Positions 27,401 through 35,300 of a stretch of DNA of 64,000 nucleotides are shown here, one piece after another. Position numbers and translations under genes: made by a program. The notes beneath the pieces are model-generated. The model worked only from the letters and a program-made list of their open reading frames with translations. It did no database searches and was not told where the DNA came from. The DNA comes from Pseudoxanthomonas sp. PXM03 (GTDB taxonomy: Bacteria; Pseudomonadota; Gammaproteobacteria; Xanthomonadales; Xanthomonadaceae): the NCBI RefSeq assembly GCF_014852005.1, contig NZ_JACVAU010000002.1, positions 1,098,497-1,162,496 on the forward strand, written 5' to 3'. Each line of letters starts with the position of its first letter. Position 1 is the stretch's first letter.

Positions 27401-30109
27401 GAGGCGAACGTACTGGATCGACCGGGCGGCATCTTCGTGCGCCCCGGCCACCAGATGTCGCAGGAGGACCGCATCCTGCTGCAATCGGTGGCGCGGGTGA
27501 TCGTCAGCGACCAGTCGGGCTCGCTGGCATCCCAGATCGGCCGTCGCGAACCGGCCGAACGCCTGATGCCGGCGCTGTTGGCCGAAGGCCCGCGGGAAGA
27601 GCGCGCAGCGCTTCCGGAACTGGAAGCCGCGACCGGACTGCCCCCGCCCGCCGATGTCGACGAAGGCGACGATGCGTGGCCATTCGAAGCCGTGGCCACC
27701 GCATTCCTGCACGACAACGGCACCGGCGCGTTCGCTGCCGATGGACGCGAGTACGTGATCGTCACGCGCGAAGGCAGTCCGACACCGGCACCGTGGTCCA
27801 ACGTACTCGCCAACGACCGGTTGGGCACGGTCGTCAGCGAAAGCATGGCCGGCTACACGTGGTTCGAGAATGCCCACGAATTCCGCCTCACGCCGTGGCA
27901 CAACGACCCGGTCGCCGACAGCGGTGGCGAAGCATTCTACCTGCGCGACGAGGACACCGGGCAGGTGTGGTCGCCGCTGCCGCTGCCATGCCGGGGACGC
28001 GGTGCATACCGCACGCGCCATGGCTTCGGCTACAGCGTGTACGAGCATGTCGAGGACGGCATCGCCAGCGAATTGTGGGTGTACGTGGCGGTCGAGGATG
28101 CGGTCAAGTACTCGGTGCTGAAGGTGCGCAACCTGTCGGGCCGCGCTCGCCGGCTTTCCGCGACCGGTTACGTGGAATGGGTGCTGGGCGACCTGCGCGT
28201 GAAGTCGCAGATGCACGTCATCACCGAGCAGGATGCCGGCAGCGGCGTACTGACGGCACGCAACCCGTACAACACGGAGTTCGGTGGCCGGGTCGCCTTC
28301 TTCGACACCGACGCCAGTGGCTGCAGCTTCACCGGCGATCGCACGGAGTTCCTCGGACGCAACGGCAGCATGGGCGCTCCGGCGGCGATGCAGCGCGAAC
28401 GCCTGTCCGGCCGCCTGGGCGTGGGGCTCGATCCTTGCGCCGCCATCCAGGTGCCGTTCTCCCTGCTCGATGGCGAAGCGTCGGAGACGGTGTTCCGGCT
28501 GGGCATGGGCAAGGACCACGAGGAAACGCTGCAACTCGCGCGGCGCGTGCAGGGCGTGCAGCGCGCGCACGATGCCCTGGACGCCGTGCGTATCCACTGG
28601 CGCGGGCTGCTCACCTCGGTGCAGGTCAGCACGCCCGACCCCAGTGTGGATGCGCTGGTGAATGGCTGGCTGATGTATCAGACGCTCGCATGCCGCTACG
28701 TGGCACGCAGCGGCTATTACCAGTCCGGTGGCGCGTTCGGCTTCCGCGACCAGTTGCAGGACACCATGGCGACGTTGCATGCCAGGCCCGCGTTGACCCG
28801 CGCGCACCTGTTGCTGTGCGCCGCCCACCAGTTCCCGCAGGGCGATGTGCTGCACTGGTGGCATCCCCCGCAGGGACGCGGCGTGCGGACACGCTGTTCG
28901 GACGACTATCTGTGGCTGCCGTTCGCGACCTGCCGCTACCTGGAAGTGACGGGCGATGCCAGCGTGCTGGACGAGGACGTGGGCTTCGTCGATGGACGCC
29001 CGGTCAATCCCGACGAGGAGTCCTATTACGACATGCCGGCGACGTCGTACCTGCGGCAGTCGTTCTACCGGCATTGCGTGCTGGCGCTCCGGCGTGGCTG
29101 CAGCCTGCTCGGCGAGCGCGGCCTGCCCCTGATCGCGACCGGCGACTGGAACGATGGCATGAACCGCGTCGGCGAAGCGGGACGTGGCGAAAGCGTATGG
29201 CTGGGCTTCTTCCTGTACGACACGCTGCAGCGCTTCATCTCCGTTGCGCGCCTGCGCGGCGATGAGGCATTCGCCGACGAATGCGCGGAGCACGCCGAGC
29301 GCCTGCGCGGGAACCTGGAAGCGCATGCCTGGGACGGCGAGTGGTACCGGCGGGCCTGGTTCGACGATGGCACGCCGCTGGGCTCGCGCCAGAGCGATGA
29401 ATGCAGGATCGATTCGATCTCGCAGAGCTGGTCGGTCCTGTCGGGTGCGGCGGATGCGGCCCGCGCCACGCAGGCCATGGCGTCGCTGGACCGCTACCTC
29501 GTGAAGCGCGAGGCGGGCCTGATCCAGCTGCTCGATCCTCCCTTCGACAAGACGCCGAAGGATCCCGGCTACATCCGCGGCTACGTGCCGGGCGTGCGCG
29601 AGAACGGCGGCCAGTACACCCACGCTGCGGTGTGGGCCGCGATGGCGTTCGCGCGCCAGGGCGACACGGAGCGCGCATGGGAACTGGCGCGCATGATCAA
29701 TCCCATCAACCACGCGCAGGATCCCGCCTCGACCGCGCTCTACAGGGTGGAGCCGTACGTGCTGGCCGCCGATGTCTACGGCGTGGCGCCCCATGTGGGC
29801 CGCGGCGGCTGGACCTGGTACACCGGTTCCGCCGGCTGGATGTACCGCCTGCTGACCGAGTCGCTGCTGGGACTGCAGCGCGTCGGTGGCGAGCTTGCAC
29901 TCGCGCCCTGCCTGCCTCGCGACTGGCCGGCGTACGAACTTCGCTACCGCTTCGGGAGCAGCCTGTACATCATCTCCGTGCAACAGGTCGATGGCGGCAC
30001 GGCGACGTTGCGGGTGGACGGCGCGGAGCAGTCCGGCGTCCGGTTCGCGCTGGTGGACGACGGCGGCGTGCATCGCGTGGAGGCGCGCTGGCCGCGCGCA
30101 CCGGCGTGA
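21407..30109 (+). CDS. ndvB: cyclic beta-1,2-glucan synthase (GT84-GH94)
   Basis: A 2900-residue protein, the usual size for cyclic beta-1,2-glucan synthases. N-terminal region, then membrane segments near residues 420-480, a GT84 glucosyltransferase domain (VVVPSMLGSAEGVDSL, DTD near residue 645, RYRWIRGDWQ near 790), more membrane segments around 835-1010, and a large C-terminal half ending in a GH94 phosphorylase-type domain with GDWNDGMN near residue 2580. It polymerises UDP-glucose on itself, trims chain length by phosphorolysis and cyclises; the glucan goes to the periplasm for osmotic adaptation and host or surface interaction. The long antisense frames here are shadows. Confidence 0.93.
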   Translation: MPQVWRVFSHWLRLRRRLWRWRRAATKKPLGAEAPLRSQLFNVEQMEMHGRALARAHRIHTRPGPERLLDRLGENEGLLDDVCALLTRMVQDDMRITPAGEWLLDNYYLVEEQVLTARRHLPKGYSRQLPSLSQGPSSGLPRVYDLSQEAIAHGDGRIDAETLSRFFAAYQSITPLKLGELWAIPIMLRLALIDNLRRMAVRVMRDGADHRLASEWAGQLNRTAAESPKDVVLVIADMARSDPPLTGAFVSELMRGLQGRGGVSSMPITWLEQWVADGGQRIEELVHLESQQQAADQVSISNSIGSLRFLANMDWREFVEDMSVVERTLREDPARTYALMDFSTRDSYRHVVEKIARLADVGEKDVADIALQLAQSAAASDPMGYQAHVGFYLVDDGVARTQAAVAEFLAGGRRVRLRPRRIPLLAYLTPIAAIIGLFTYGLLTAGSPLQGVPVWLLIALALLAFSELGIALVNWAATLLVPPRPLPRMDFSKGIPATSRTLVVVPSMLGSAEGVDSLVEALEVRFLANRDRHLHFALLTDFLDADDASLPGDAALVARAAERIEQLNRRYAPERAEVGGGDLFFLFHRPRQWNARERRWMGYERKRGKLAALNRLLRGGNTDEFLQVTGNTGVLSQVRYVITLDTDTRLPRDAAREFAGTLSHPLNQAAFDQHHRRVVRGYGILQPSVGTSLSGRPNSRYARMFGSEPGIDPYTRTVSDVYQDLFGEGSFVGKGIYDVDAFEHALADRFPDNRILSHDLLEGCYARAGLVSDVRLFEDYPSRYAADVKRRYRWIRGDWQLLPWLLPWVPRHGGGRERNPLSWLSRGKLLDNLRRSLVPAATTVLLVLGWLFSPDPLVWTAWLLSLWALPVLVPALRDVFVIPVDMPLETHLLQVGRSSLRQLLRAAVNVACLPYEAFFSLGAIVRTLWRLLVTRRHLLQWNPSSEVERSLGSGIKAELLSMAPAPLIAAAIAALLALKQPDALWVAAPLLALWLVSPAIMAWLGRPPGQRDGKLSATQLAFLGTLSRRTWAFFETYVRAEDHWLPPDNVQEHPTLVVARRTSPTNIGLSLLANLAAHDFGYLQTGGVMARTRLVFDTLDALPRHRGHFYNWYDTATLQPLPPAYISTVDSGNLAGHLLTLRQGLLALVDAPVLAPGTFNGLADTLAVLEDARQGVRAEGDTLPAALDAFRTSLAQAQREPPATVEEAERVLARLAAQADDIAQAWPMPDTDGGHPHHWPTALVEGCRSAHAELQFLSPDAGTGDGQRIPTLRELQDGSTSPLAGRRARERIHQLERLAHIAGQFSLMEYDFLYDRARHLLVIGYNLDEHRLDSGFYDLLASEARLCSFVAIAQGQLPQESWFALGRLLTEVNGDATLLSWSGSMFEYLMPQLVMPSYPDTLLDQTSRHAVDAQIAHGARHDVPWGISESGYNTVDARMNYQYRAFGVPGLGLKRGLGQDLVIAPYASMMALMVAPEAACENLQRLDALGFGGHFGLYEAIDYTPARVPPGQECVVVRSFMAHHQGMGFLSLVHLLRQQPMQRRFVADAEFQATLLLLQERIPHTGVFHPHEAETLGTRAAPTESETQLRIFRDPGTSRPAVQLLSNGRYHGLLTSAGGGYSRHRDMAVTRWREDGTRDNWGSFCYLRDVESSEYWSTSLQPTCVPVDQYEAIFSDAKAEFRGRKRGYESHLEIAISAEDDIELRRLRLSNRSRRTRTIEITTYAEVVLAPAIADELHPAFSNLFVQSEIVREKQALLCTRRPRAHDEVPPWMFHLVAVHDADISTISYETDRARFLGRGNTPRSPHALTDQEALSDSEGSVLDPIVAIRCRIELAPGQTAMIDMVHGVGLDRDACTDLIDKYRDRRLADRVFDLAWTHSQVVRRQINASQADAQLYERLAGLIVYAHPLLRADADVLLQNQRGQSGLWGHAISGDLPIVLLQISDADNIDLVRQMVQAHAYWRLKGLRADLVIWNESQAGYRQQLQDQILGMISADPEANVLDRPGGIFVRPGHQMSQEDRILLQSVARVIVSDQSGSLASQIGRREPAERLMPALLAEGPREERAALPELEAATGLPPPADVDEGDDAWPFEAVATAFLHDNGTGAFAADGREYVIVTREGSPTPAPWSNVLANDRLGTVVSESMAGYTWFENAHEFRLTPWHNDPVADSGGEAFYLRDEDTGQVWSPLPLPCRGRGAYRTRHGFGYSVYEHVEDGIASELWVYVAVEDAVKYSVLKVRNLSGRARRLSATGYVEWVLGDLRVKSQMHVITEQDAGSGVLTARNPYNTEFGGRVAFFDTDASGCSFTGDRTEFLGRNGSMGAPAAMQRERLSGRLGVGLDPCAAIQVPFSLLDGEASETVFRLGMGKDHEETLQLARRVQGVQRAHDALDAVRIHWRGLLTSVQVSTPDPSVDALVNGWLMYQTLACRYVARSGYYQSGGAFGFRDQLQDTMATLHARPALTRAHLLLCAAHQFPQGDVLHWWHPPQGRGVRTRCSDDYLWLPFATCRYLEVTGDASVLDEDVGFVDGRPVNPDEESYYDMPATSYLRQSFYRHCVLALRRGCSLLGERGLPLIATGDWNDGMNRVGEAGRGESVWLGFFLYDTLQRFISVARLRGDEAFADECAEHAERLRGNLEAHAWDGEWYRRAWFDDGTPLGSRQSDECRIDSISQSWSVLSGAADAARATQAMASLDRYLVKREAGLIQLLDPPFDKTPKDPGYIRGYVPGVRENGGQYTHAAVWAAMAFARQGDTERAWELARMINPINHAQDPASTALYRVEPYVLAADVYGVAPHVGRGGWTWYTGSAGWMYRLLTESLLGLQRVGGELALAPCLPRDWPAYELRYRFGSSLYIISVQQVDGGTATLRVDGAEQSGVRFALVDDGGVHRVEARWPRAPA

Positions 30110-30360
30110 AATCGCGCGCGCAACTCGACGCGGACCTGGATCGCCTGGCGGCAATGCTGCCGCCCTGGCTGCAGCACCTCCGCCACGAGGCGCAGTTCTG
30201 GCCGCAGTTCGAAGCGCTGGCGCTGGACATCCTGGGCGACGCCGCCGACCACGACCGCGATCATGTGCAGCTGCGGCTGGATGCGATGCTTGCCACCCAC
30301 GGCAAAGCGGCGCCCGGCCGGGACGCACGCGGAACATCGCCGCAGGATGGAATGCGGTAG
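30106..30360 (+). CDS. small hypothetical protein coupled to the glucan synthase
   Basis: An 84-residue protein starting at a GTG that overlaps the synthase stop (GTGA), implying translational coupling. G/C third positions match the neighbours. Acidic/hydrophobic helical body (LDADLDRLAAMLPPWLQHL...FWPQFEALALDILGDAADHD), no signal peptide or membrane segment. No family recognised. Position suggests an accessory to glucan synthesis, but that is inference. Confidence 0.6.
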   Translation: MKSRAQLDADLDRLAAMLPPWLQHLRHEAQFWPQFEALALDILGDAADHDRDHVQLRLDAMLATHGKAAPGRDARGTSPQDGMR

Positions 30361-30446
30361 GCGCCACGGCGCGAACGCCGCCAGCGCGTGGCATCGCGCA
30401 GCAGCGGCTGCGACACTGTGCGCCCCACGATCGCGGAACCCCTGCC

Positions 30447-31871
30447 ATGCGATGCCTGAGCAACCTCCTGCTCAACACCGACAGCTACAAGGCCAGCCAC
30501 TGGCTGCAGTACCCGCCAGGCACCGACGCCACGTTCTTCTACGTGGAATCGCGCGGCGGCATCCATGACCGCACGGTGTTCTTCGGCCTGCAGGCAATCC
30601 TGAAGGAGTACCTGGCGCACCCCGTGACCCACGCCGACGTGGACCAGGCGCACGATGTCTTCGCCGCGCACGGCGAGCCGTTCAACGAGGCCGGCTGGCG
30701 CGACATCGTGGACCGCCATGGCGGCCACCTGCCCCTCCGCATCCGCGCAGTGCCCGAAGGCACGGTAGTGCCCACGCACCAGGCGCTGATGACGATCGAA
30801 TCCACGGATCCGCAGGCATTCTGGGTTCCGTCGTACGTCGAGACGATGCTGCTGCGGATCTGGTACCCGATCACCGTGGCCACCATCAGCTGGCACGCCA
30901 AGCAGACGATCCGGCAGTTCCTCGAACGCACCAGCGACGATCCGGCCGGCCAGCTGCCTTTCAAGCTGCACGACTTCGGCAGCCGCGGCGTTTCGAGCGT
31001 CGAGTCCGCCGCCCTCGGCGGCGCCGCGCACCTGGTCAACTTCCTCGGTACCGACACCGTGTCGGGCCTGCTGCTGGCGAACGCGCATTACCACGAGCCG
31101 ATGGCCGGCTTTTCGATCCCGGCGGCCGAACACAGCACGATCACCAGCTGGGGCCGCGAACACGAGGTGGATGCCTACCGCAACATGCTGCGGCAGTTCG
31201 CGAAGCCCGGCGCGATCGTGGCGGTGGTGTCGGACAGCTACGACATCTTCCATGCCATCAGGGAACACTGGGGTACCACGTTGCGGCAGGAGGTGATCGC
31301 ATCGGGCGCGACGGTGGTGATCCGTCCCGACTCCGGCGACCCGGTCGCGGTGGTGCACCAGTGCCTGGAACTGCTGGACGACGCCTTCGGCCACACGGTC
31401 AATGGCAAGGGCTACCGGGTGCTCAACCATGTGCGCGTGATCCAGGGCGACGGCATCAACCCCACCAGCCTGCGCGCGATCCTGGAACGCATCACCAGTG
31501 CCGGCTACGCCACCGACAACCTGGCCTTCGGCATGGGCGGCGCATTGCTGCAGCGTCTCGACCGCGACACGCAGAAGTTCGCGCTGAAGTGCTCCGCCGC
31601 GCGCGTCGACGGCGCATGGATCGACGTCTACAAGGATCCCGTCACCGACAAGGGCAAGCAGAGCAAGCGCGGCCGGATGACGCTGCTGCAGCACCGCGAG
31701 TACGGCGGCTTCCGTACCGTGCCCGTGCCACCGGCCGCCGCATCGCTCGACGACGTGGAAAAACCCGCCGGCTACGAGGACGCCATGGTCACCGTGTGGG
31801 AAGACGGCCGCCTGCTGCGCGACTGCACCTTCGCCGAGATCCGCGCCCGCGCCGAAGCCGCGCGGCTGTAG
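30447..31871 (+). CDS. nadV: nicotinamide phosphoribosyltransferase (NAMPT/NadV)
   Basis: A 474-residue enzyme joining nicotinamide and PRPP into NMN, the entry to nicotinamide salvage for NAD. Recognised from NTDSYKASHW at the N-terminus, FKLHDFGSRG with the phosphorylated-type histidine, and RPDSGDP and VIQGDGI in the barrel; length matches the family. Start at ATG 30447, with GGAA upstream. The upstream frame extension overlaps the synthase and is rejected. A single gene, convergent with mobA at a 35-base gap. Confidence 0.93.
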   Translation: MRCLSNLLLNTDSYKASHWLQYPPGTDATFFYVESRGGIHDRTVFFGLQAILKEYLAHPVTHADVDQAHDVFAAHGEPFNEAGWRDIVDRHGGHLPLRIRAVPEGTVVPTHQALMTIESTDPQAFWVPSYVETMLLRIWYPITVATISWHAKQTIRQFLERTSDDPAGQLPFKLHDFGSRGVSSVESAALGGAAHLVNFLGTDTVSGLLLANAHYHEPMAGFSIPAAEHSTITSWGREHEVDAYRNMLRQFAKPGAIVAVVSDSYDIFHAIREHWGTTLRQEVIASGATVVIRPDSGDPVAVVHQCLELLDDAFGHTVNGKGYRVLNHVRVIQGDGINPTSLRAILERITSAGYATDNLAFGMGGALLQRLDRDTQKFALKCSAARVDGAWIDVYKDPVTDKGKQSKRGRMTLLQHREYGGFRTVPVPPAAASLDDVEKPAGYEDAMVTVWEDGRLLRDCTFAEIRARAEAARL

Positions 31872-31906
31872 GCCCTGGCCCCGTCCCGGTCATCGGAAGG
31901 CGATAC

Positions 31907-32467
31907 TCAGGACATCGGATGTTGCAGCGCAACCCAGTCTTCCGGCGTATTGCAGTTGCGCAGCACCTGCTTCCATGGCGATGACGGCAGATGGACGGTG
32001 TGCAATCGCTGCTGCAGCGCGCGCAGTGAGCGCGCACGTCCCGTGAGGCCGCCGATCTCCTCCAGCGTGGCGCGCACGCCGGCATCCAGGCGCAATGCCA
32101 TCGGCAGGGCATGCGCTTCCACGCAGGCGCAGTCGGCGTCCGTTCGCATCAGCGCCTGCAGCAATCCAGACGACAGCAGCGGCATGTCCACCGGCACCAC
32201 GATCCAGGCGCCATCCCGCAGGCGGGGAGCGAGTTGTGCCAGTGCGCCCATCGGACCGGTATCGGGCTGCGTGTCCGGCACACTGTCGAAGCCGGGACGA
32301 TCGCCGCTGACGATGACCTCGCACGCGCCCGCCGCCTGCAGCAATGCATGCATGTGCGTGAGCAACGTGCCGTCGCCCCATGGCAGCAGTGCCTTGTCCG
32401 TGCCCATCCGCGACGATCGCCCACCTGCAAGCAGGACGGCACGCCAGGTGGGCAACGGCCGCTTCAT
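31907..32467 (-). CDS. mobA: molybdenum cofactor guanylyltransferase MobA
   Basis: A 186-residue enzyme that attaches GMP to molybdopterin to make the MGD form of the molybdenum cofactor. The N-terminal LAGGRSSRMGTDKALLPWG is the nucleotidyltransferase signature; PVDMPLL carries the metal-binding Asp. Its ATG overlaps the moeA stop (ATGA), so the two are co-translated. The long upstream frame extension lies inside moeA. Genes needing this cofactor (for example a nitrate reductase) are not in the window. Confidence 0.9.
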   Translation of the reverse strand: MKRPLPTWRAVLLAGGRSSRMGTDKALLPWGDGTLLTHMHALLQAAGACEVIVSGDRPGFDSVPDTQPDTGPMGALAQLAPRLRDGAWIVVPVDMPLLSSGLLQALMRTDADCACVEAHALPMALRLDAGVRATLEEIGGLTGRARSLRALQQRLHTVHLPSSPWKQVLRNCNTPEDWVALQHPMS

Positions 32468-33708
32468 GCCGGGGTCCACGGCGGGGGCCGCAGATGGCTG
32501 TAGCCATGTACTTGCACGCGCGTGCCTGCTTCGACGTGCTCCGCTTCGGCGGGCAGGGTGATCCATGCGGACGATTGCGAGAAAGGCAGCAGGCGGAACG
32601 AGGCCTGCTCCGCGCCGACATGCACGCGCATGCACCCTTCCTCATCGCAGCGCAGCGTGGCATGGAAAGCGGCATGCAGCCCGGCACGCTTGCTGCATGC
32701 GGTGGCAAGCGGCAACCGGCATTCCTGTTCCACGGACATGCCCAGCCATGCGCGCAGCAGCGGTTCGATCAGGAAGCGGAAGCCCACCGCCGTCGACAGC
32801 GGATTGCCCGGCAGACCGACGAACAAGGGGCCCTCGCGCAACCGCGCACAGAACACGGGCTTGCCGGGGCGCAACGCCACGCCGTGGAAACGCCGCTCCG
32901 CGCCGCTTGCGTCCAGTGCGGACGGAATGAAGTCGTAATGGCCCTTGGACACCGCGCCGGTGCTCAGCACCAGGTCGACACCGTCCGCGAGCGCCGTATC
33001 GAGCGCAGCCTGGAAATCCGCCACTTCATCGCCGACGCGCACGACGCGGACGGCTTCCGCGCCCGCAGTCGCCAGGGCGGCGGCGAGATACGGCGAGGTC
33101 GCGTCATGGATTCCACCCGGCGGCAACGGCTGGCCCTGCGCCACGAGTTCGCGGCCCGTCGCCAGCACTGCAACGCGCGGACGGCGCGCCACGTCGACCC
33201 GATCGATACCGAGCCCGGCGAGCAGCAACATCTGCGCGTCGCCAACGAACGTGCCCTGCTTCAGCACCACGCATCCCGCCGGCACGTCTTCGCCCCGGCG
33301 CCGGATGTTCGCGCCCGGCTCGGCCTGCGCCAGCAGACGGATGCGCGGTGCCCCTGCGTCCCGCACGGCGAGTGCCTCGATGCGCTCCACCGGCACCACG
33401 ATGTCCGCGCGCGCAGGAAGCGGCGCCCCGGTCATGATCTCCCATGCGGATGCCGCATCGTCCCGCGGCATGTCGCCCGCGCCGATGCGTGCCGCGATCT
33501 CCCACTCGCTCCCGGCCGCCTGTGGCTGTCCGCCCGCTGCAAGCGCGACGCCGTCCATCGCCGCATTGTCGAACGGCGGCAACGCGATGGCGCTTACCAC
33601 GTCACGGCCCAGCACGCGACCTGTCGCTGCGGCGAGCGCGACCTGCTGTACGGCGAGCAGGCGCGCGCCCTCCAGCACCCGCGCCAACGCCTCCTGGTAT
33701 CCGATCAC
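32464..33708 (-). CDS. moeA: molybdopterin molybdenumtransferase MoeA
   Basis: A 414-residue enzyme inserting molybdate into adenylated molybdopterin. Family marks are PPFDNAAMDGVAL near residue 50, the TGA(V)SKGHYDF segment and KPVFCARL/GLPGNPLST in the MoCF-like and C-terminal domains. A GTG start at 33708 with GGAGG before it is preferred over the longer frame, which is Arg-rich and overlaps the divergent promoter. First gene of moeA-mobA. It diverges from hemN, so the FNR box there may also influence it. Confidence 0.92.
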   Translation of the reverse strand: MIGYQEALARVLEGARLLAVQQVALAAATGRVLGRDVVSAIALPPFDNAAMDGVALAAGGQPQAAGSEWEIAARIGAGDMPRDDAASAWEIMTGAPLPARADIVVPVERIEALAVRDAGAPRIRLLAQAEPGANIRRRGEDVPAGCVVLKQGTFVGDAQMLLLAGLGIDRVDVARRPRVAVLATGRELVAQGQPLPPGGIHDATSPYLAAALATAGAEAVRVVRVGDEVADFQAALDTALADGVDLVLSTGAVSKGHYDFIPSALDASGAERRFHGVALRPGKPVFCARLREGPLFVGLPGNPLSTAVGFRFLIEPLLRAWLGMSVEQECRLPLATACSKRAGLHAAFHATLRCDEEGCMRVHVGAEQASFRLLPFSQSSAWITLPAEAEHVEAGTRVQVHGYSHLRPPPWTPA

Positions 33709-33835
33709 TGCGCCTCCCTGTGCCCAAGGCCTGACGGCCGGCTCCAGCCTAGTGCCGCGCTGGAGTATTGCCAACCTGAGCGCACGAGCCCGTGCCCTCA
33801 CGACCCTGAAGCCTGCGACGGAAAGCCGCGGCCGA

Positions 33836-33849
33836 TTGACCCATATCAA
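33836..33849 (+). promoter_or_regulatory. FNR/ANR box of hemN
   Basis: TTGACCCATATCAA, one mismatch from TTGAT-N4-ATCAA. Its centre is 41.5 bases before the A of the hemN ATG, and TAGGCT at 33872-33877 fits a -10, so transcription should start at or next to the start codon. Confidence 0.8.
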
Positions 33850-33883
33850 GGACAGCCCCGAGGCGCTTGCCTAGGCTGCACCC

Positions 33884-35281
33884 ATGGCCAGCCTGTCCTC
33901 CCTGTTCGATCCCGAGCTGCTGCGGCGTTACGACACGCCGGGGCCGCGCTACACCTCGTATCCCACCGCGCCGCAGTTCTCGCCGGGCTTCCAGGAAGCC
34001 GACCTGCGCGAGATGGCGGCGATCACCAACGGCGATCCGATCCCGCGTCCGCTGTCGCTTTACCTGCACATCCCGTTCTGCACCAGTCCGTGCTTCTACT
34101 GCGGCTGCAACCGCATCATCACCCGCGATACCGCGCGCGGCGCCGCCTACCTCACCCGGCTGTACCGCGAAGTGGCGATGACGTCGGCGCTGTTCGACCG
34201 CGACCGCGATGTGGAGCAGGTGCACTTCGGCGGCGGCACCCCCAACTTCCTGTCGCCCGCGCAGATCGCGGAAGTGATGGACGTGCTGCGCCGGCAGTTC
34301 TCGTTCGCGCCCGCCTCAAGGCTGGACTGTTCGATCGAACTCGATCCGCGCTTCATCACGCCGGACGAGGTGGGCGAACTCGCCGCCGCAGGCTTCAACC
34401 GCGCGAGCCTGGGCGTGCAGGATTTCGATCCGGACGTGCAGCGCGCCGTCAACCGCATCCAGAGCGTCGAGCAGACACTGGCGATCATCGAGGCCTGCCG
34501 CACGCATGGCCTGCAGTCCGTCAACGTGGACCTGATCTACGGCCTGCCGAAGCAGAGCCTGGAGGGCTTCTCGCGCACGCTCGACATCACCCTCGAGGCA
34601 CGCCCCGATCGCCTGGCGATCTACAGCTACGCGCACCTGCCGTCGATGTTCCGCCCGCAGCAGCGCATCAACGCCGACGACCTGCCTTCGCCCGAGGTGA
34701 AGCTGGGCCTGCTGCAATGCGCGATCGACAAGCTGGGTGAAGCCGGCTACGTCTACATCGGCATGGATCACTTCGCCCTGCCCGGCGACAGTCTGGCACT
34801 GGCGCAGCAACGCGCCGACCTGCACCGCAACTTCATGGGCTACACCACCCACGCCGAAAGCGACCTGCTGGGGCTTGGCGTCAGCGCGATCAGCCACATC
34901 GGCCCGAGCTTCAGCCAGAACCCGCGCGACCTGGGCAGTTGGGAGCAGGCCATCGACCAGGGCCATCTGCCGGTGTGGCGCGGTATGCGGCTGGAAGAAG
35001 ACGACGTGATCCGCGCGGACGTGATCCAGCGGCTGATGTGCGACGGCGCACTGGACTACCGCGACCTCGGCCGGCGCCACGTGATCGACTTCACGGCCTA
35101 TTTCGCCGACGCCCTGGCGCACCTGCGCCCGCTCGAAGACGACGGCCTGGTGGAGCTGGCGCCCGACGGATTGCGCGCGACCTCGCACGGGCGCTTGCTG
35201 TTGCGTATCATCGCGATGTGCTTCGACCGCTACCTGCCCACCGCCGCAGCCTCGACGCCTCGCTTCTCGCGCACGGTGTGA
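33884..35281 (+). CDS. hemN: oxygen-independent coproporphyrinogen III dehydrogenase HemN
   Basis: A 465-residue radical-SAM enzyme that makes protoporphyrinogen IX without oxygen, supplying haem for anaerobic respiration. The 4Fe-4S ligands are C66, C70 and C73 (CTSPCFYC), with C75 next to them; HFGGGTPNFL and the C-terminal HemN domain follow. Length matches the family. There is no Shine-Dalgarno before the ATG, and an FNR box sits exactly where it would direct a leaderless mRNA. The fnr gene follows after 19 bases and is probably co-transcribed. Confidence 0.95.
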   Translation: MASLSSLFDPELLRRYDTPGPRYTSYPTAPQFSPGFQEADLREMAAITNGDPIPRPLSLYLHIPFCTSPCFYCGCNRIITRDTARGAAYLTRLYREVAMTSALFDRDRDVEQVHFGGGTPNFLSPAQIAEVMDVLRRQFSFAPASRLDCSIELDPRFITPDEVGELAAAGFNRASLGVQDFDPDVQRAVNRIQSVEQTLAIIEACRTHGLQSVNVDLIYGLPKQSLEGFSRTLDITLEARPDRLAIYSYAHLPSMFRPQQRINADDLPSPEVKLGLLQCAIDKLGEAGYVYIGMDHFALPGDSLALAQQRADLHRNFMGYTTHAESDLLGLGVSAISHIGPSFSQNPRDLGSWEQAIDQGHLPVWRGMRLEEDDVIRADVIQRLMCDGALDYRDLGRRHVIDFTAYFADALAHLRPLEDDGLVELAPDGLRATSHGRLLLRIIAMCFDRYLPTAAASTPRFSRTV

Positions 35282-35300
35282 CCTCGACGGGAGTATCCGC

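Noticed and set aside
26719..29265. 848-residue sense-strand ORF in another frame
   Set aside because: Out-of-frame shadow inside the glucan synthase; Arg/Pro-rich and featureless.
24983..30478. 1831-residue antisense ORF opposite the glucan synthase
   Set aside because: Shadow frame of a high-GC gene; His/Arg/Gln-rich, no domains, while the sense strand encodes a complete GT84-GH94 protein.
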